A stretch of DNA of 64,000 nucleotides from Vibrio cyclitrophicus (GCA_023206055.1 CP065366.1:2046001-2110000), one strand, 5' to 3'; positions 17,166 to 27,500 are shown, counted from the first letter of the stretch. The notes: generated by a model from the sequence alone, not told the origin. Numbers and translations: made by a program.

Positions 17166-17210
17166 GTAGTTATCCTTCGGGCGTGTGCTTCACTTAGGTT
17201 TATATCTTCA

Positions 17211-18332
17211 TCATCTTTTTCTTGCTGCATAATCTTCATACATATCATTAATTTTGAAAAATATGTAAAAACCTAGAACAACACATAAAGCTCCAGTGAC
17301 ACCAAGTGTTTCAATCCAGTATCCGCCAGCAAAAGAGAAAAACCCAAAGCCTTTGACCGCGCTAAGAATTGTTGCAACGATATACACACAAAGAGGAAAG
17401 ATAAAACTAAAATAAAAGATACCCCCTTTGTTGCCATTCTTATCAAAGTAAAGAAGAGCTTGAAATTTCAAAAGGAAGCCGCTTAAAAAACCAGCGGAAA
17501 TAATTGAGGTCATTGCAGATTCATTGAATGAAATAATGGAATACAAGATGCCAATAAATACTGAACAAAATAAGATAAAAAACACCAGACCAATGAATCC
17601 GAAAAACTTAATCTCTTTCATTGCATGAAGCAGCTCAACGCCATCTTTCGTTGCATGAAGCCAAAGTTGAAAGCCAACCGCAAATAGAATCATGTAAGTC
17701 CATGCCTTTTCACCATCAGCTATTGTTTTAATGTGAGAATTGCTTCCATATAGTGCCTTACTATAGAGAAAAGAAGATATACCATGAGGAGAATTAATGA
17801 TGAGTTTGACAAAGGTATCCGCTTCATCACTAGAAATGATCTGGTAAATGTTTTTGGATGTATCTTTTTTCTTTAAATTTTGCTGATTAGCTAGCGATGC
17901 GGCATTACGAGCTTGCCTCTCAATATACATGTTCTTTTCAGTATCGATGAAATTTAAAACGTAACTATGAGCTTGGGAGATAGTGTTTGGGATTGTATCG
18001 TTAGTAAAATGAGCATAAGTACCAAAGCCTCCAATAGTAACTGATACAGTTAGCACGACATAGACGATGAGATTGCGAATTTTACTCTTGAATCTTAAGG
18101 CAAAAGGAATAGCAAACCCCAGAAGAGCAATCAATATGAAGGCTGGCTCTCGATGTAGATCGGCAAATCGCTGATTATCAAAAAGCGCTATCAAAAAAAG
18201 GAAGACACAACAATGAATGACTGAATATAGATAAAAAAGAGTCGTTGTGAGCTTTACCGAACTTTTCTGTCCACTAGCCTTTAAAACGGTGTTTGATTCG
18301 TTTTCTCTTAATGCTTGATTTTCCATATTCAC
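17211..18332 (-). CDS. Multi-pass membrane protein, unknown function
   Basis: The 373-residue protein has an N-terminal cytoplasmic stretch, three hydrophobic segments ('TLFYLYSVIHCCVFLFLIAL' and following), a hydrophilic domain of about 110 residues (140-220) likely outside, and four or five C-terminal segments. No family recognised. It is divergent from the zinc-ribbon membrane protein gene with a 125-bp intergenic region that must hold both promoters, suggesting that the two act together. AT-rich, like the rest of the island. No sign of truncation. Confidence 0.7.
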   Translation of the reverse strand: MNMENQALRENESNTVLKASGQKSSVKLTTTLFYLYSVIHCCVFLFLIALFDNQRFADLHREPAFILIALLGFAIPFALRFKSKIRNLIVYVVLTVSVTIGGFGTYAHFTNDTIPNTISQAHSYVLNFIDTEKNMYIERQARNAASLANQQNLKKKDTSKNIYQIISSDEADTFVKLIINSPHGISSFLYSKALYGSNSHIKTIADGEKAWTYMILFAVGFQLWLHATKDGVELLHAMKEIKFFGFIGLVFFILFCSVFIGILYSIISFNESAMTSIISAGFLSGFLLKFQALLYFDKNGNKGGIFYFSFIFPLCVYIVATILSAVKGFGFFSFAGGYWIETLGVTGALCVVLGFYIFFKINDMYEDYAARKR

Positions 18333-18457
18333 TCCCTTTGGCCATAAGTATTTAACCTACAACCCATGCCAACCACAAACTTCACATATGCATCATGGAA
18401 TATACCATTAATTTAAGTTAGATTACTCAATACTTTATAAATTATGGATAATGATAG

Positions 18458-20233
18458 ATGCAACATTGTGAAACAAAGCTTTTTAAAGACGAAAATTATT
18501 GCGGAGATTGTGGAGAAGCACTGCCAAAGTTTGTCAAGAATAGTATTGATCAAGTTCACCCCGAATTGGTCAGCAACATAAAGAGTGAGTTTCCTAATGC
18601 AGAGCTTGTAACGGGCGAGATTATTTCAATTAGTTACGCAAAGGAAATAGTTGGCGGGGTCGAAACCACTAAAGAAGACAAATATGATGGTAAAAACCAA
18701 ACAAAAACTAGGACTTACACTGATAATACGAAGGAGTATAGTCTTTGGAATACGAAAGTTGTTGATAGTGATGGCGAGCTTCACGAGTTTAAAATTATTG
18801 CCGAAGCAGAAGCGACACGCAACTTACAGAAAGGCGATATTATTACCGTGTTTAGTGTTGGAATCGACGGCGTAATTGGCGAAGAAGTTATAACCATACA
18901 TAAGGATGACGGACAAGATCAGTTTATTAAGCCTAGTCTTGTCAAAAAGCCAGAAAAAAGAAGTCCAAGCTTTGGTTTAACTTTAACCATCGCTATTTTT
19001 CTTCTTGTTTTCTGGCAAACAAACAACTTGGAACTTAGCCTCATAGCTGGCGTTGCTATAGGCGCGATTTTGTTTGGACTTGAGTATTCTCATCACTCAT
19101 CTAACTTTAAAAACAGCATAAAAAAATACAATCAAAGACTCGATTTCTATTCATCTATGCTGCAAATAACAAAGCAATCACTTGGCTATTTACCTTCAAA
19201 AAGACCTCGTTTAGAAAGCGATATTCTTTGTAGTTCATGTACAAAACGTATTGCTAGTGATAGCGCATACTGTGCATTTTGCGGAACCAACACTACAGAA
19301 GAACTACAAGAGCCAAGTGAGACAACCCTATTCACATCATCCGATCATCCTGCGCTAGAAATAGTTTCAACTCAGAGCCAAGCCCATGTAGAGAGCGCTG
19401 ACGAACCTCTGCTAAGTAAGCCTGCCAACCAAATATCAATCCAGCAAATAAAGTCGAATCTTGAGGGTGAGTACAATTCACAATTTAATACCGATTACTT
19501 ACACAAGTTAGTCCTTGCTGGTGACATTAAGTTTAATGTGGTGAATAATTTCTATTTGGGCCAAGTTCTCGACATTGATACGAACGCAGATATTCAGTAC
19601 AAATCAGAGTCAAAGAAGGAGATATCAGGGACAGATAAAGAAACAGATCACTACGAATTCAGTCATTTTAATAAGTCTTATAACTATACTCACACTGAAA
19701 TTGAGCGAAAACGAAATATTGAAAGCTATATTACCGACACTCGGACATCTAAACTAAGCCAAGTACTGTTATTGCAAACAATGGACGGCAATTTAACAGA
19801 ACTACACATGCCTACAGGCATGACAGGTAAGATTCAAAGAGGAGACTGGCTGGCGATCAAAGATTACACGCTAAGCTCAGACAACAAAGCTTTCCAAAAA
19901 CACAATGAGCAAGATAAATTCCTTGAGAGTATTTACAACATTACCCAAGAATCAGAATACAGTATAGATGATGGTTTTAAGGGGTTTGAATTCAGATTAG
20001 GGTTTGTAAGATCCTTATATGCCTTAATCCCTGTTGTGGCACTTAGCTTTCTTTTCCCGCCACTGTTTGCCCTCTATATTCTTGTTGTCTGCTTTGGAAT
20101 GCTTGCCACTCCATTTGCGAAAAAACGCAATAAGAAAGCAAGAGAGTTCATCATTAATGAAGCTAAAGTACCTTGGATAAAGCTAAAAGATAACTTACCA
20201 TCGATACAAACGTTAACGAAAAAAATCAGCTAA
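18458..20233 (+). CDS. Two-zinc-ribbon membrane protein, unknown function
   Basis: The 591-residue protein starts with 'HCETKLFKDENYCGDCG', which looks like a zinc ribbon missing its first cysteine pair residue; in-frame stops directly precede the ATG, so the N-terminus may be shortened. Two hydrophobic segments follow near residues 170-210. A second, complete ribbon ('ILCSSCTKRIASDSAYCAFCG') lies around 257-277, a long hydrophilic region follows, and two more hydrophobic segments are near 515-555. The first and second halves both contain a Lys/Glu/Tyr-rich 'K..T.T.TYTD..KEYSLW' / 'Y.HTEIERKRNIESYITDTR' pattern, suggesting a duplicated domain. Function unknown; the divergent membrane partner suggests a two-component envelope system. 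Confidence 0.7.
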   Translation: MQHCETKLFKDENYCGDCGEALPKFVKNSIDQVHPELVSNIKSEFPNAELVTGEIISISYAKEIVGGVETTKEDKYDGKNQTKTRTYTDNTKEYSLWNTKVVDSDGELHEFKIIAEAEATRNLQKGDIITVFSVGIDGVIGEEVITIHKDDGQDQFIKPSLVKKPEKRSPSFGLTLTIAIFLLVFWQTNNLELSLIAGVAIGAILFGLEYSHHSSNFKNSIKKYNQRLDFYSSMLQITKQSLGYLPSKRPRLESDILCSSCTKRIASDSAYCAFCGTNTTEELQEPSETTLFTSSDHPALEIVSTQSQAHVESADEPLLSKPANQISIQQIKSNLEGEYNSQFNTDYLHKLVLAGDIKFNVVNNFYLGQVLDIDTNADIQYKSESKKEISGTDKETDHYEFSHFNKSYNYTHTEIERKRNIESYITDTRTSKLSQVLLLQTMDGNLTELHMPTGMTGKIQRGDWLAIKDYTLSSDNKAFQKHNEQDKFLESIYNITQESEYSIDDGFKGFEFRLGFVRSLYALIPVVALSFLFPPLFALYILVVCFGMLATPFAKKRNKKAREFIINEAKVPWIKLKDNLPSIQTLTKKIS

Positions 20234-20247
20234 CCTTCCTCACACAT

Positions 20248-20271
20248 AAGCCAAGCGCTTGCGCTTGGCTT
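20248..20271 (+). terminator. Terminator after the zinc-ribbon membrane protein
   Basis: Perfect 11-bp stem AAGCCAAGCGC/GCGCTTGGCTT with a 2-nt loop. Confidence 0.75.
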
Positions 20272-20286
20272 CATTCATCTAGAATA

Positions 20287-20528
20287 GTTCGTACTTTTGT
20301 TAAGGAACGTGGCGGAGAAACGGTCATTGCTAAACGCAATTACGGACAAGATATAGACAAAGACAGTATGGATTGGTGTCTATACAAGTATCGTCACTTG
20401 GTCGAAAATGCCTTTGCGAGAATTAAGCATTATCCAGCTATTTCAAGTAGATATGACAAGCTGGAAAGGAATTATGCCAGCATGTTATCACTGGCATTCA
20501 TGTTGATGTGGCTAACGATGTATTGTTG
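20287..20528 (+). pseudogene. IS5-family transposase relic (C-terminal ~80 codons)
   Basis: The frame reads 'VKERGGETVIAKRNYGQDID', then 'YKYRHLVENAFARIKHYPAI' and 'YASMLSLAFMLMWL', the conserved end of IS5/ISL2-type DDE transposases with the catalytic Glu in 'VENAFARIK'. No start or upstream catalytic Asp residues remain and no ends are recognisable. Confidence 0.75.
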
Positions 20529-20613
20529 AACGCGAAATGTACAGCAAAGATCAACACGCCCTAGTTAAAGTCTGTATATAAATCATGCGCATATAGAGAA
20601 TAAAATAGTGATG

Positions 20614-20886
20614 AGTGTTCACCATACAGACGGCGCATTCGGCTACTTCCCATCGTACACACTAGGCGCGATGTACGCGGCTCAGTTCATGGCTTCAATG
20701 AAGAAAACGGTCGATGTGAACTCGGTGATTGAAAACGGAGACCTATCGCCTATCTTCACTTGGCTAGAGTCGAACATTTGGAGCAAAGGCAGCCTACTCA
20801 CCACTGACGACTTGGTGAAAGGCGCAACAGGCGAAACCTTAAATGCACAGTACTTCAAGGATCACTTGAGAAGTCGTTACCTTTAA
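20614..20886 (+). pseudogene. Carboxypeptidase 3'-end copy B (junction between islands)
   Basis: From GACGG at 20629 this encodes the last ~86 codons of the M32 carboxypeptidase up to TAA; upstream homology stops after 'HTDG'. It is very close to copy C (about 18 differences in 258 bp by eye) and clearly different from copy A. There is no start codon context, so it is not expected to be expressed. Confidence 0.88.
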
Positions 20887-20906
20887 TAAAACATCAAATT
20901 AGATAT

Positions 20907-20932
20907 AGAGCAGCACAAGAAAGTGCTGCTCT
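20907..20932 (+). terminator. Terminator after copy B
   Basis: The stem GAGCAGCAC/GTGCTGCTC with loop AAGAAA is followed by TTTG. It can also serve the minus-strand operon, which ends at 20946. Confidence 0.8.
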
Positions 20933-20945
20933 TTGCTACTTTCGA

Positions 20946-21788
20946 TTAGAACAACCACCTACTAACTTCGTCATAGTTTTCTAGGTACAAAGGCCGTATC
21001 TTAGGATCATCTGATTCTGATCGTTCATACTTATCAATAAGGTGAAATTGTAAGTAGTACTCGGCCATAGCTGCTCGTATACTTACCTCATAGAAGTCCC
21101 CTTCTCCCTTATCCATCATAATCACACGTTTCTGTTCAACAGTTAGCGTTGGTTGAGGAGAAATTCTCAAAGTTATTGTCTGCATCCAACAGTCGTCATC
21201 CTTGACTTTCCAAGACGAGTTTCCAGCAATAGCTACATCCTTCATACGACTTACATTGAAATCTCTAAATTCTTTCCTGTACTCATCGTAAGCTCGGCAA
21301 TGCCACCTGAGTCCACTGTTTGCCATTGCAATTGGATGTAATCTTCTTTTCATTCCTTCTGGATGACTAAGAGAATAGTATGTCACTTGGATAGCGAGAT
21401 TTTTTGCTATTGCCTGTGTAAGAATGCGACTTACTTGTGGGTCAACATGACTCGAAATCGTAGGCCCAAAATCAATGGTATTTTCACCCCATAGCGTTGA
21501 AGAGTAGCTAACGTTATTTAGTCTCAGGAACGCAGTATACTCCTCCCATGAACCGTCAATATACTGGAGATGAAACTCACTAGTCGGTTCAAATCTTTTC
21601 TCGCTCTTATTGTAAGAAAGTGAGTCTGGATATTCTTTTCTATACTCTGCTAAGCTCTTAGTAATATTGTTTACTGTTACCTGAAACAACACGGCTAACT
21701 TAGAGGCATTAACCATTCCTTCCCAATAAGCCAGTAATTCGATAACTCTGAAACGCGCTTCTTTTGTACTAAGGCCGCCTCCAATCAT
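20946..21788 (-). CDS. WYL-domain transcriptional regulator (BrxR/CapW-like)
   Basis: The 280-residue protein opens with a winged helix ('ARFRVIELLAYWEGMVNASK', then 'FQVTVNNITKSLAEYR', residues ~9-53). A WYL domain follows, with 'IQVTYYSLSHPEGMKRRLHP' and 'GLRWHCRAYDEYRKEFRDFN' (about 131-182), and a C-terminal WCX-like extension. This is the architecture of BrxR/CapW repressors that control BREX, CBASS and other defence operons. The ATG overlaps the preceding gene's stop (ATGA), so it is the fifth gene of the operon rather than a divergent regulator as often seen. It probably represses its own operon and relieves repression on infection or DNA damage; that is inference from the family. Direct TTTGGTGT repeats in the operon promoter are candidate operators. 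Confidence 0.82.
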   Translation of the reverse strand: MIGGGLSTKEARFRVIELLAYWEGMVNASKLAVLFQVTVNNITKSLAEYRKEYPDSLSYNKSEKRFEPTSEFHLQYIDGSWEEYTAFLRLNNVSYSSTLWGENTIDFGPTISSHVDPQVSRILTQAIAKNLAIQVTYYSLSHPEGMKRRLHPIAMANSGLRWHCRAYDEYRKEFRDFNVSRMKDVAIAGNSSWKVKDDDCWMQTITLRISPQPTLTVEQKRVIMMDKGEGDFYEVSIRAAMAEYYLQFHLIDKYERSESDDPKIRPLYLENYDEVSRWLF

Positions 21789-22657
21789 TGCTTAATCTCC
21801 AGATTCTCTATCACTTTCAATCGCGCTTTATGTACCACCAGGTGTTCTTGTGTAATAGCCAAACGTTCCGATTCAATTTTCTTCAAGTGCTCTCTAACGA
21901 CCTCTGGTGTGTGAGGATCCTTTAGTCGCCTTAATAGCTGAGGCTGCTGCTTGTGAAATTCCTCAAGCTTACTCAATTTTAGTATTTCTGGAGATAAGCT
22001 TGTTGGTACTATTAGATCGATGGGTCTTACCTCTGCTACCTTTAAAGCCATATCAATGCCTGCTGCATCGTAGTCAAAGAAGATAGCAACTTTTGCTGAA
22101 TTACCTAAGCTATTAATCACTTCCATCACAACTGACTGGTTATCACCATGCCCTTTATAGATCATTACCGCCTCCTTATATTCAGAAGGTATACGGTCGA
22201 TGACTTCCTCCCAGTAAACCAAGGCTTCTCCGTTTTCTAAGATTATCATCTGCTTTATGCGTTCGACATCCAAATGACCTTTTCTTACCGATACTACAGT
22301 ACCAACTGGTGTTGATACTTCCACATCACCTACCAAGGGAATCGATGAAGTAAGGCTCGACATATTAATCATCGATTTAAATACGTCTCCTTTTGCCCAC
22401 TTTTCATCAGGTACTGTTTTTGATGCATCCATGCGGTTATGAAATTCAAGAGATAAATCTATTACTGATTTACCAAACATTTCATCAAGAAAGGTTTCCA
22501 GCTTCCTCAACTCATAAGAACTTAAATGAATTTTGCCACTTCGATAATCGCCTATACCTACTTCATCGCAAATATGTCTATAAGAAGGTTTGTCTGGAAG
22601 CTGTCTTCTCGATGACTTAACTATTTGGAGTGCAAGTTTAAGAACTTTCTTATTCAC
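21785..22657 (-). CDS. JetD-like Toprim nuclease subunit of a Wadjet-like system
   Basis: The GTG at 22657 is chosen because AGGAAGGG lies 6 nt before it and it overlaps the preceding stop; this gives 290 residues. The Toprim pattern is visible: 'IILENGEALVYWEEV' with the general-base Glu, 'MIYKGHGDN', then 'VAIFFDYDAAGIDMALKV' with the D-x-D-x-x-G metal site, and a C-terminal helix. JetD-type proteins have an N-terminal DNA-binding arm and this Toprim domain, and cleave DNA that the SMC complex has extruded. The N-terminal part here (about residues 20-60) looks helix-turn-helix-like. It is shorter than typical JetD (about 350-400). The call rests on the Toprim motif plus gene neighbours. Confidence 0.72.
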   Translation of the reverse strand: MNKKVLKLALQIVKSSRRQLPDKPSYRHICDEVGIGDYRSGKIHLSSYELRKLETFLDEMFGKSVIDLSLEFHNRMDASKTVPDEKWAKGDVFKSMINMSSLTSSIPLVGDVEVSTPVGTVVSVRKGHLDVERIKQMIILENGEALVYWEEVIDRIPSEYKEAVMIYKGHGDNQSVVMEVINSLGNSAKVAIFFDYDAAGIDMALKVAEVRPIDLIVPTSLSPEILKLSKLEEFHKQQPQLLRRLKDPHTPEVVREHLKKIESERLAITQEHLVVHKARLKVIENLEIKQ

Positions 22658-23891
22658 GATTACCCTTCCTGAAAACCATATCCTTAATATACAAAGTACC
22701 GTCAAAAGGCTGAACAATATCTCTGACCTCTTCGACAGTTACGTATCTGGAAATTGATTTTTTCTGTGCTTCATAATAGCTCATCACCATGATCATCCAA
22801 TCTTCAGGCAGAGCTTCAACACCGAGAACTCCATAAGCATTCATTGCTGAAATATCTTCTTTGTGGGATCTGTCGGTAATAGCCTGAAATAGTAGCTCAA
22901 CATTTTCTGTTAGAGGATCAAGAACATTTTCTAGAGTTCCTCCTCTTGCATCGGAGATTTCCTCTTCAATTTCTTCTGGTTGCTCAGTATTCGGCTCTGG
23001 TTGAACCTTTTCCAAAGTATCCAGAGCTATATCCATCAGCAGTTCTTCATCCCTTGCACTACTGATATCAGCATATCCCCCCAAACGTTGTCTTTCAGCA
23101 AGAGAGGCACAAGTTGGCAACTCCATAATTCCTGATATGTCGGGTCGATAGCCAGGTTGCTCTTTGAACTTACTCGAGAAGATATCAATCAGCATGTTAA
23201 GCCGACGAACTGCTTTATCTTTTTGCAGCTTCTCTACCATGCTGTTTAGCTTGCGATTGGTCGCTGCTAGGTCTTTTAAACAGCGATCAATATGAGATTT
23301 AAAGACTTTCATTAGTAAACGTTCAAGCAGTAAATCAGTTCCAACCCATTCTCTTATCTTTACCACATTTAAGTGGCTGATTGTCGTTCGGAGCTTATAG
23401 CACTCATCTTTGCAGCGGGTTGTCTGCCTTATACGTTCATCAATATCAGACACAACACTAAATTCATCAGAAACAATATGGTGGTACATGCTTAGCGCAC
23501 CTGTAAGCATGTCCATTATTTCCATAACTATCTCTCTGATTTCATCAAAGTATTGCTCATGAGTAGTATGTGTCCTGACCTTCGATTTATTGTAGCTCTC
23601 AATATTAAACTCTAAATCTTCAATTAGGCTGGAATATGCTCCTACTTTTTCTCTAAACCTATATCTGCTCGTGACATGATCTAACAAATTCCTAACTTTG
23701 CTGTGGACCTGCACACCAAGATTGTCATCTACATAGTAAGCTAATCGATTCTTTTCTAAGGCTGTTATTGCAGATTCATTTTCAGGTGTGTCATCAATTT
23801 GACCAGCAGTGACATAACAGCTTTCATCGACTACTTCTATATGCTTACTTAGTGCTCGAATCGCTGATTTAGAATCTTCTTTACGTCCCAT
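22650..23891 (-). CDS. Kleisin-like (JetA/MukF-like) subunit
   Basis: The 413-residue, almost entirely helical, acidic protein is of the size and character of JetA/MksF-type kleisins. A winged-helix-like N-terminal portion (about 1-75) is followed by long helices (75-250) and a flexible Glu/Pro-rich stretch ('EKVQPEPNTEQPEEIEEEIS', ~300) as expected of a linker, then a C-terminal winged-helix-like part ending near 'VEEVRDIVQPFDGTLYIKDM'. It starts at an ATG that shares one base with the stop of the previous gene (TGATG). In the complex it would bridge the SMC head and neck. Function is assigned mainly from position between a KITE-like and a Toprim gene. Confidence 0.62.
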   Translation of the reverse strand: MGRKEDSKSAIRALSKHIEVVDESCYVTAGQIDDTPENESAITALEKNRLAYYVDDNLGVQVHSKVRNLLDHVTSRYRFREKVGAYSSLIEDLEFNIESYNKSKVRTHTTHEQYFDEIREIVMEIMDMLTGALSMYHHIVSDEFSVVSDIDERIRQTTRCKDECYKLRTTISHLNVVKIREWVGTDLLLERLLMKVFKSHIDRCLKDLAATNRKLNSMVEKLQKDKAVRRLNMLIDIFSSKFKEQPGYRPDISGIMELPTCASLAERQRLGGYADISSARDEELLMDIALDTLEKVQPEPNTEQPEEIEEEISDARGGTLENVLDPLTENVELLFQAITDRSHKEDISAMNAYGVLGVEALPEDWMIMVMSYYEAQKKSISRYVTVEEVRDIVQPFDGTLYIKDMVFRKGNRE

Positions 23892-24523
23892 CAGAAGAGC
23901 TCCTGCTGAGATTCTAGTTCATCATCTGGTAATTCATAACCTTCAAATGAATGTATGAATTCTAATTGGTCAAATAATAGAGACCATTTAGCTGTCGCTT
24001 TATACACCGCGCCAGAACTACCAACTGATAGAAGATAGCCATTGTCAGATAAATAAGTCAAAACAGAGCTCAACTTGGTTTTTGTTTCAACAGACCTTGA
24101 AACTTTTCTAAATTTAGAAGCTATTTGGCTCAAGAGTTCAGACATAGAGGAAGACTCTTCTATTGCAGATAGTAGCTCTGACTCTGAAATTCTTGTCCCT
24201 GCTTCTATTGGGCGAGATTCTGCATCTACATTTCTTACTAATCTAAGCCAATCTATCAACGGTTCTAGGTCGGCCAGCATATGAGAGAACTGTTTCGTCG
24301 CTTTTTTTCGTCTCTTTGGATCTTCCAATGTCTCATATGAACAATAATAACCTTTACTGTCTTTCGTCTTTCCAACTTGTCTGGAAACTCGATGCAGAAA
24401 TGCATTAACTTCGGAACGATTTCTAGAGTCTTGGAGGAATCGAAAAGTTTCGGGATAAGAAGCTTCACATATCACTTTTTCATCAAGCAAATATTCAACC
24501 GTAATTTCAAATCTGGTGCTCAT
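23891..24523 (-). CDS. KITE-like (JetB/MksE-like) subunit
   Basis: The 210-residue protein lies between the SMC gene (2-nt gap) and the kleisin-like gene (1-nt overlap). Its size, predicted tandem winged-helix character (C-terminal 'LTYLSDNGYLLSVGSSGAVYKA' looks like a wing) and location match JetB/MksE/MukE KITE subunits, which dimerise and bind the kleisin and DNA. I see no catalytic motif. Assigned by synteny and general features. Confidence 0.6.
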   Translation of the reverse strand: MSTRFEITVEYLLDEKVICEASYPETFRFLQDSRNRSEVNAFLHRVSRQVGKTKDSKGYYCSYETLEDPKRRKKATKQFSHMLADLEPLIDWLRLVRNVDAESRPIEAGTRISESELLSAIEESSSMSELLSQIASKFRKVSRSVETKTKLSSVLTYLSDNGYLLSVGSSGAVYKATAKWSLLFDQLEFIHSFEGYELPDDELESQQELF

Positions 24524-24525
24524 GA

Positions 24526-27500
24526 TTACTTGTCCTCTTCTTCAGGTAATAAAGGATTTTTCTTATCACCTTTTATTGAGACATAACGTTTAATACCCAG
24601 GTTTTTGTCTACATAATTCTTGGTGGTAAAGTAGCGGAGTAATACAGGAGATGGGTTAGGCTGAGCACAAAACAGCGAGATGTTATGTTCATCCATCAAC
24701 TCGAATAGGATCATCACGTTTTCGTCTGAAATTTTACCAAGTTCATCCAATGGCCAATGTATCCTCACATTATTGTCTTTACATAAGTAACGAGTCATTC
24801 CACAGAACACAACAATCACTGCCAAAGTAGATATACCTTCACTACTTAGCCCTTTCAGATCTGCATCGGTTCTTATGTTTACAGGTCTACCATTTTCTCT
24901 CATCGAGATATCAATATCGACTAAAGACTCTATATCATTACTTATCTGACAACTACGCAAAGAGTCTGTCGTACTTTGGAATATCGTTACAAATTCTTTG
25001 CTAGGAAGAACATTCCGATCGCTCTCCACCCAGTTAGACCAGACTTCACTAAACGCCTTTAAATCTTTCCAGATATCAAACTCATCGACTTTTGATACCA
25101 ACTCTATGTTAATGTCACTTAATGCTTCAAAGTGATTTGTTGTATTTATCTCTTCACCAAGTGTTGAGGAAATTGATCTCACTTTTCTATTTAATGTGTC
25201 CAATGAATGGTAGAAACGCACATACCGTTCACCTACTGTTTTAAGTGACTCTAAGGTAACTTCCCTGATATCGGGGATGGCTACCTCTAACAAACGTTTT
25301 ACATCATCGACACCCTCAATTAAGAAATCTTCAGTGTAATTGGCATGAATCGAACGACGACTTCTGTCTTGTTCCATGTTCTCCCACAAAACATAGATTT
25401 TATTTTTTGAACCTATACTTGTTAGAACCTCTCCCACTTTCTTTACTGCATCAGCGATGCTTCGACGCAATACTTTAATCCTATTAATGTTCTTTGTTAG
25501 TCGTTCAAGTAACAGATCTAAAGATAAATTGTCTCTTATTTCGGATGATTCATGTGTAGAAGGGACTTTATCAAGAGCATCATTAACATCTTCAAAGGCG
25601 TTATTTACACTCTTCTGCTCCTTCTCTAACCGACCTAGCTTCGTTTTCTGTTCTTTGGTCTTGACCTCTAGTTCTTTCAATCGCTCTTGGTAATTTTTCT
25701 TTTTATCCTCAAGCTGACTAGATAGGCAAGCAACTGATGCTGAAAGTTCAGCTGCCTCTTTTTCATGCTTATCTATATGTACCCACAACGATTTTTCCCA
25801 GCTACGATAGTCGTTGAGTAGCTGTGCGTAGCTTTTTATCAGTTCATATTCACTCTTAGACTTGACCGCCCTTTCTTTAGCTACTTGCTCAGTCAAAGGA
25901 TCGATACCTTTATTTTTCAATACGGCCTCAAAGGTCTTCTCGAGCTCTTTACGTTGATTATCCGCAGTATCTTTAATGCCTTTAATCAATTGATCTTTCA
26001 GATCGATTTGCTCTTGAATTGCCGCCTCTTCAACCGAAGCGTTGGCTTTCAAAGTAAGTATCTCTTGCCTGGCAGTTTCTTCTAACTTTTCAACACCACT
26101 ATCCGTTTGATGATCATATGCTTTTAGCTCTAAAATACTCTGCTGAATACGTTTATCAATTTCCCCAACCCTAATGGTTATGGCCTTCTCTATATCAATT
26201 TTTTTTGCTTTTATTGATAGACCTATCTCTTTCTTTTCAGTATTCAATCCATCTTCTTCTCTTCCCAGTTGGGATAGCTCCTTTTCGGACTGGGAGACCT
26301 GCTTGTTAAATTTTCCAAGCTCTGTTTTTATACGAGTTATATCTTCTTCATAGTTCAGGATATCTTTTTTTAGGACTTCTCTTTGTTGCTTTAGCTGATT
26401 CTCAGACTTAGTAAACTCGTTCGGTTCAACAAAGTTTAGGTTTATTTCGAGTCCATACAGAGCTTGGGAACTTTCCCCACCGACTAATTGAGGATTTAAG
26501 TTCTTCTGGCTAAGGAGCTCAGGTCGAATCACTTTCCCTATTGTGTCTCTCCAAGAGTCTTTCGTTTCATTCAAAAATTCATGCAAACTATCAGGCTCTG
26601 GATTTAACTGCCTAGTGATTTTCTCTCTTTCCTTTTCCGTCTTACCCAGTGCTTTCTTTTTGAGTTCTAGTTCGTCTAGTTTGCCGTCCCGAAACTTTTT
26701 ATCACTATTAAGTTGTCTTCGTTTCTCCGATATATCTTTAGCTTGCTTTACTAGTTGTTCTTCGATTTCATTAATCTGGTTTTCATATGAATTAATTTCT
26801 TTATTCTCGTCTTCAGAATACAAAGAAGCCTTTGTTATATCACCGTAGAGCGCTTGAATATCATCATTAATGCGTTGTTTTTCTGAGGCTCGACTTTTTA
26901 AAAATTCACGAATTTGCACATGCATTTCGTCAGAACGATCACTTTGCCTTTGCTGGGCAAACCTCAAATGCTTAGACATTGAGTTATCTAATGTGGAACG
27001 CTCATCCTTTGCCTTGCTTAATTTATTCGTTGTATCTGTTTCCAGTTGACCAATTTTTTTTTGGTGGGCATCAGCCTGCTGTGATACCGCTTCTAATAAA
27101 CCTGTGTAGTGGTTACTATCACTGTTCATCTTGGCTTCATAGTCAGACAACTGTTCATACTGGGATATCTTGGTTGTAATGTTCTCCTTCCCGTCCCACC
27201 GTTCTCTTTCATCATATATCGTCTGAATTAGGCTATTTTTGCCCCCTAAGTTATTAGACTCGTTGTTATAACGTTCTCTTAATGCGGCTGTTTTACTTTT
27301 ATAATCATCTTCCAGATCACCTGTTTGAATATCCAAGTCTTTTATTAAAGCCACTGTAGTAATCAGGTTTAATCCCACTTGAGAAGCAGCTTGGTCCAAC
27401 TGTTTTTTATAGGCTAACAATAACGACCATTGTTCTTTGAGTTCTACATCTTTATCCAAAGCACCATGAAACGTAGCGCTATGCTTTTCAATCTCAACCA

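Larger units (their letters stand above)
14831..17170 (-). mobile_element. Remnant of an IS4-family (IS10-like) element, split by an IS3 element
   Basis: The two parts on the minus strand, 16520-17170 (N-terminal half) and 14831-15230 (C-terminal half), join to one IS10-like transposase when the inner IS3 element is removed. The transposase start is missing at the right, and the right end has no clear terminal repeat, so the element is truncated. It interrupts the relaxase gene on the left. Confidence 0.75.
12325..20628. mobile_element. Island 1: integrated in the carboxypeptidase gene 3' end
   Basis: Bounded by copy A and copy B of the carboxypeptidase 3' end; about 8.3 kb. It contains a decayed mobilisation module, nested IS elements and a divergent membrane-protein pair. 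No integrase of the tyrosine or serine type is visible, so it is either mobilised in trans or has lost its recombinase. The base composition and codon use of 12590-14830 are much more AT-rich than the flanking core genes. Confidence 0.7.
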
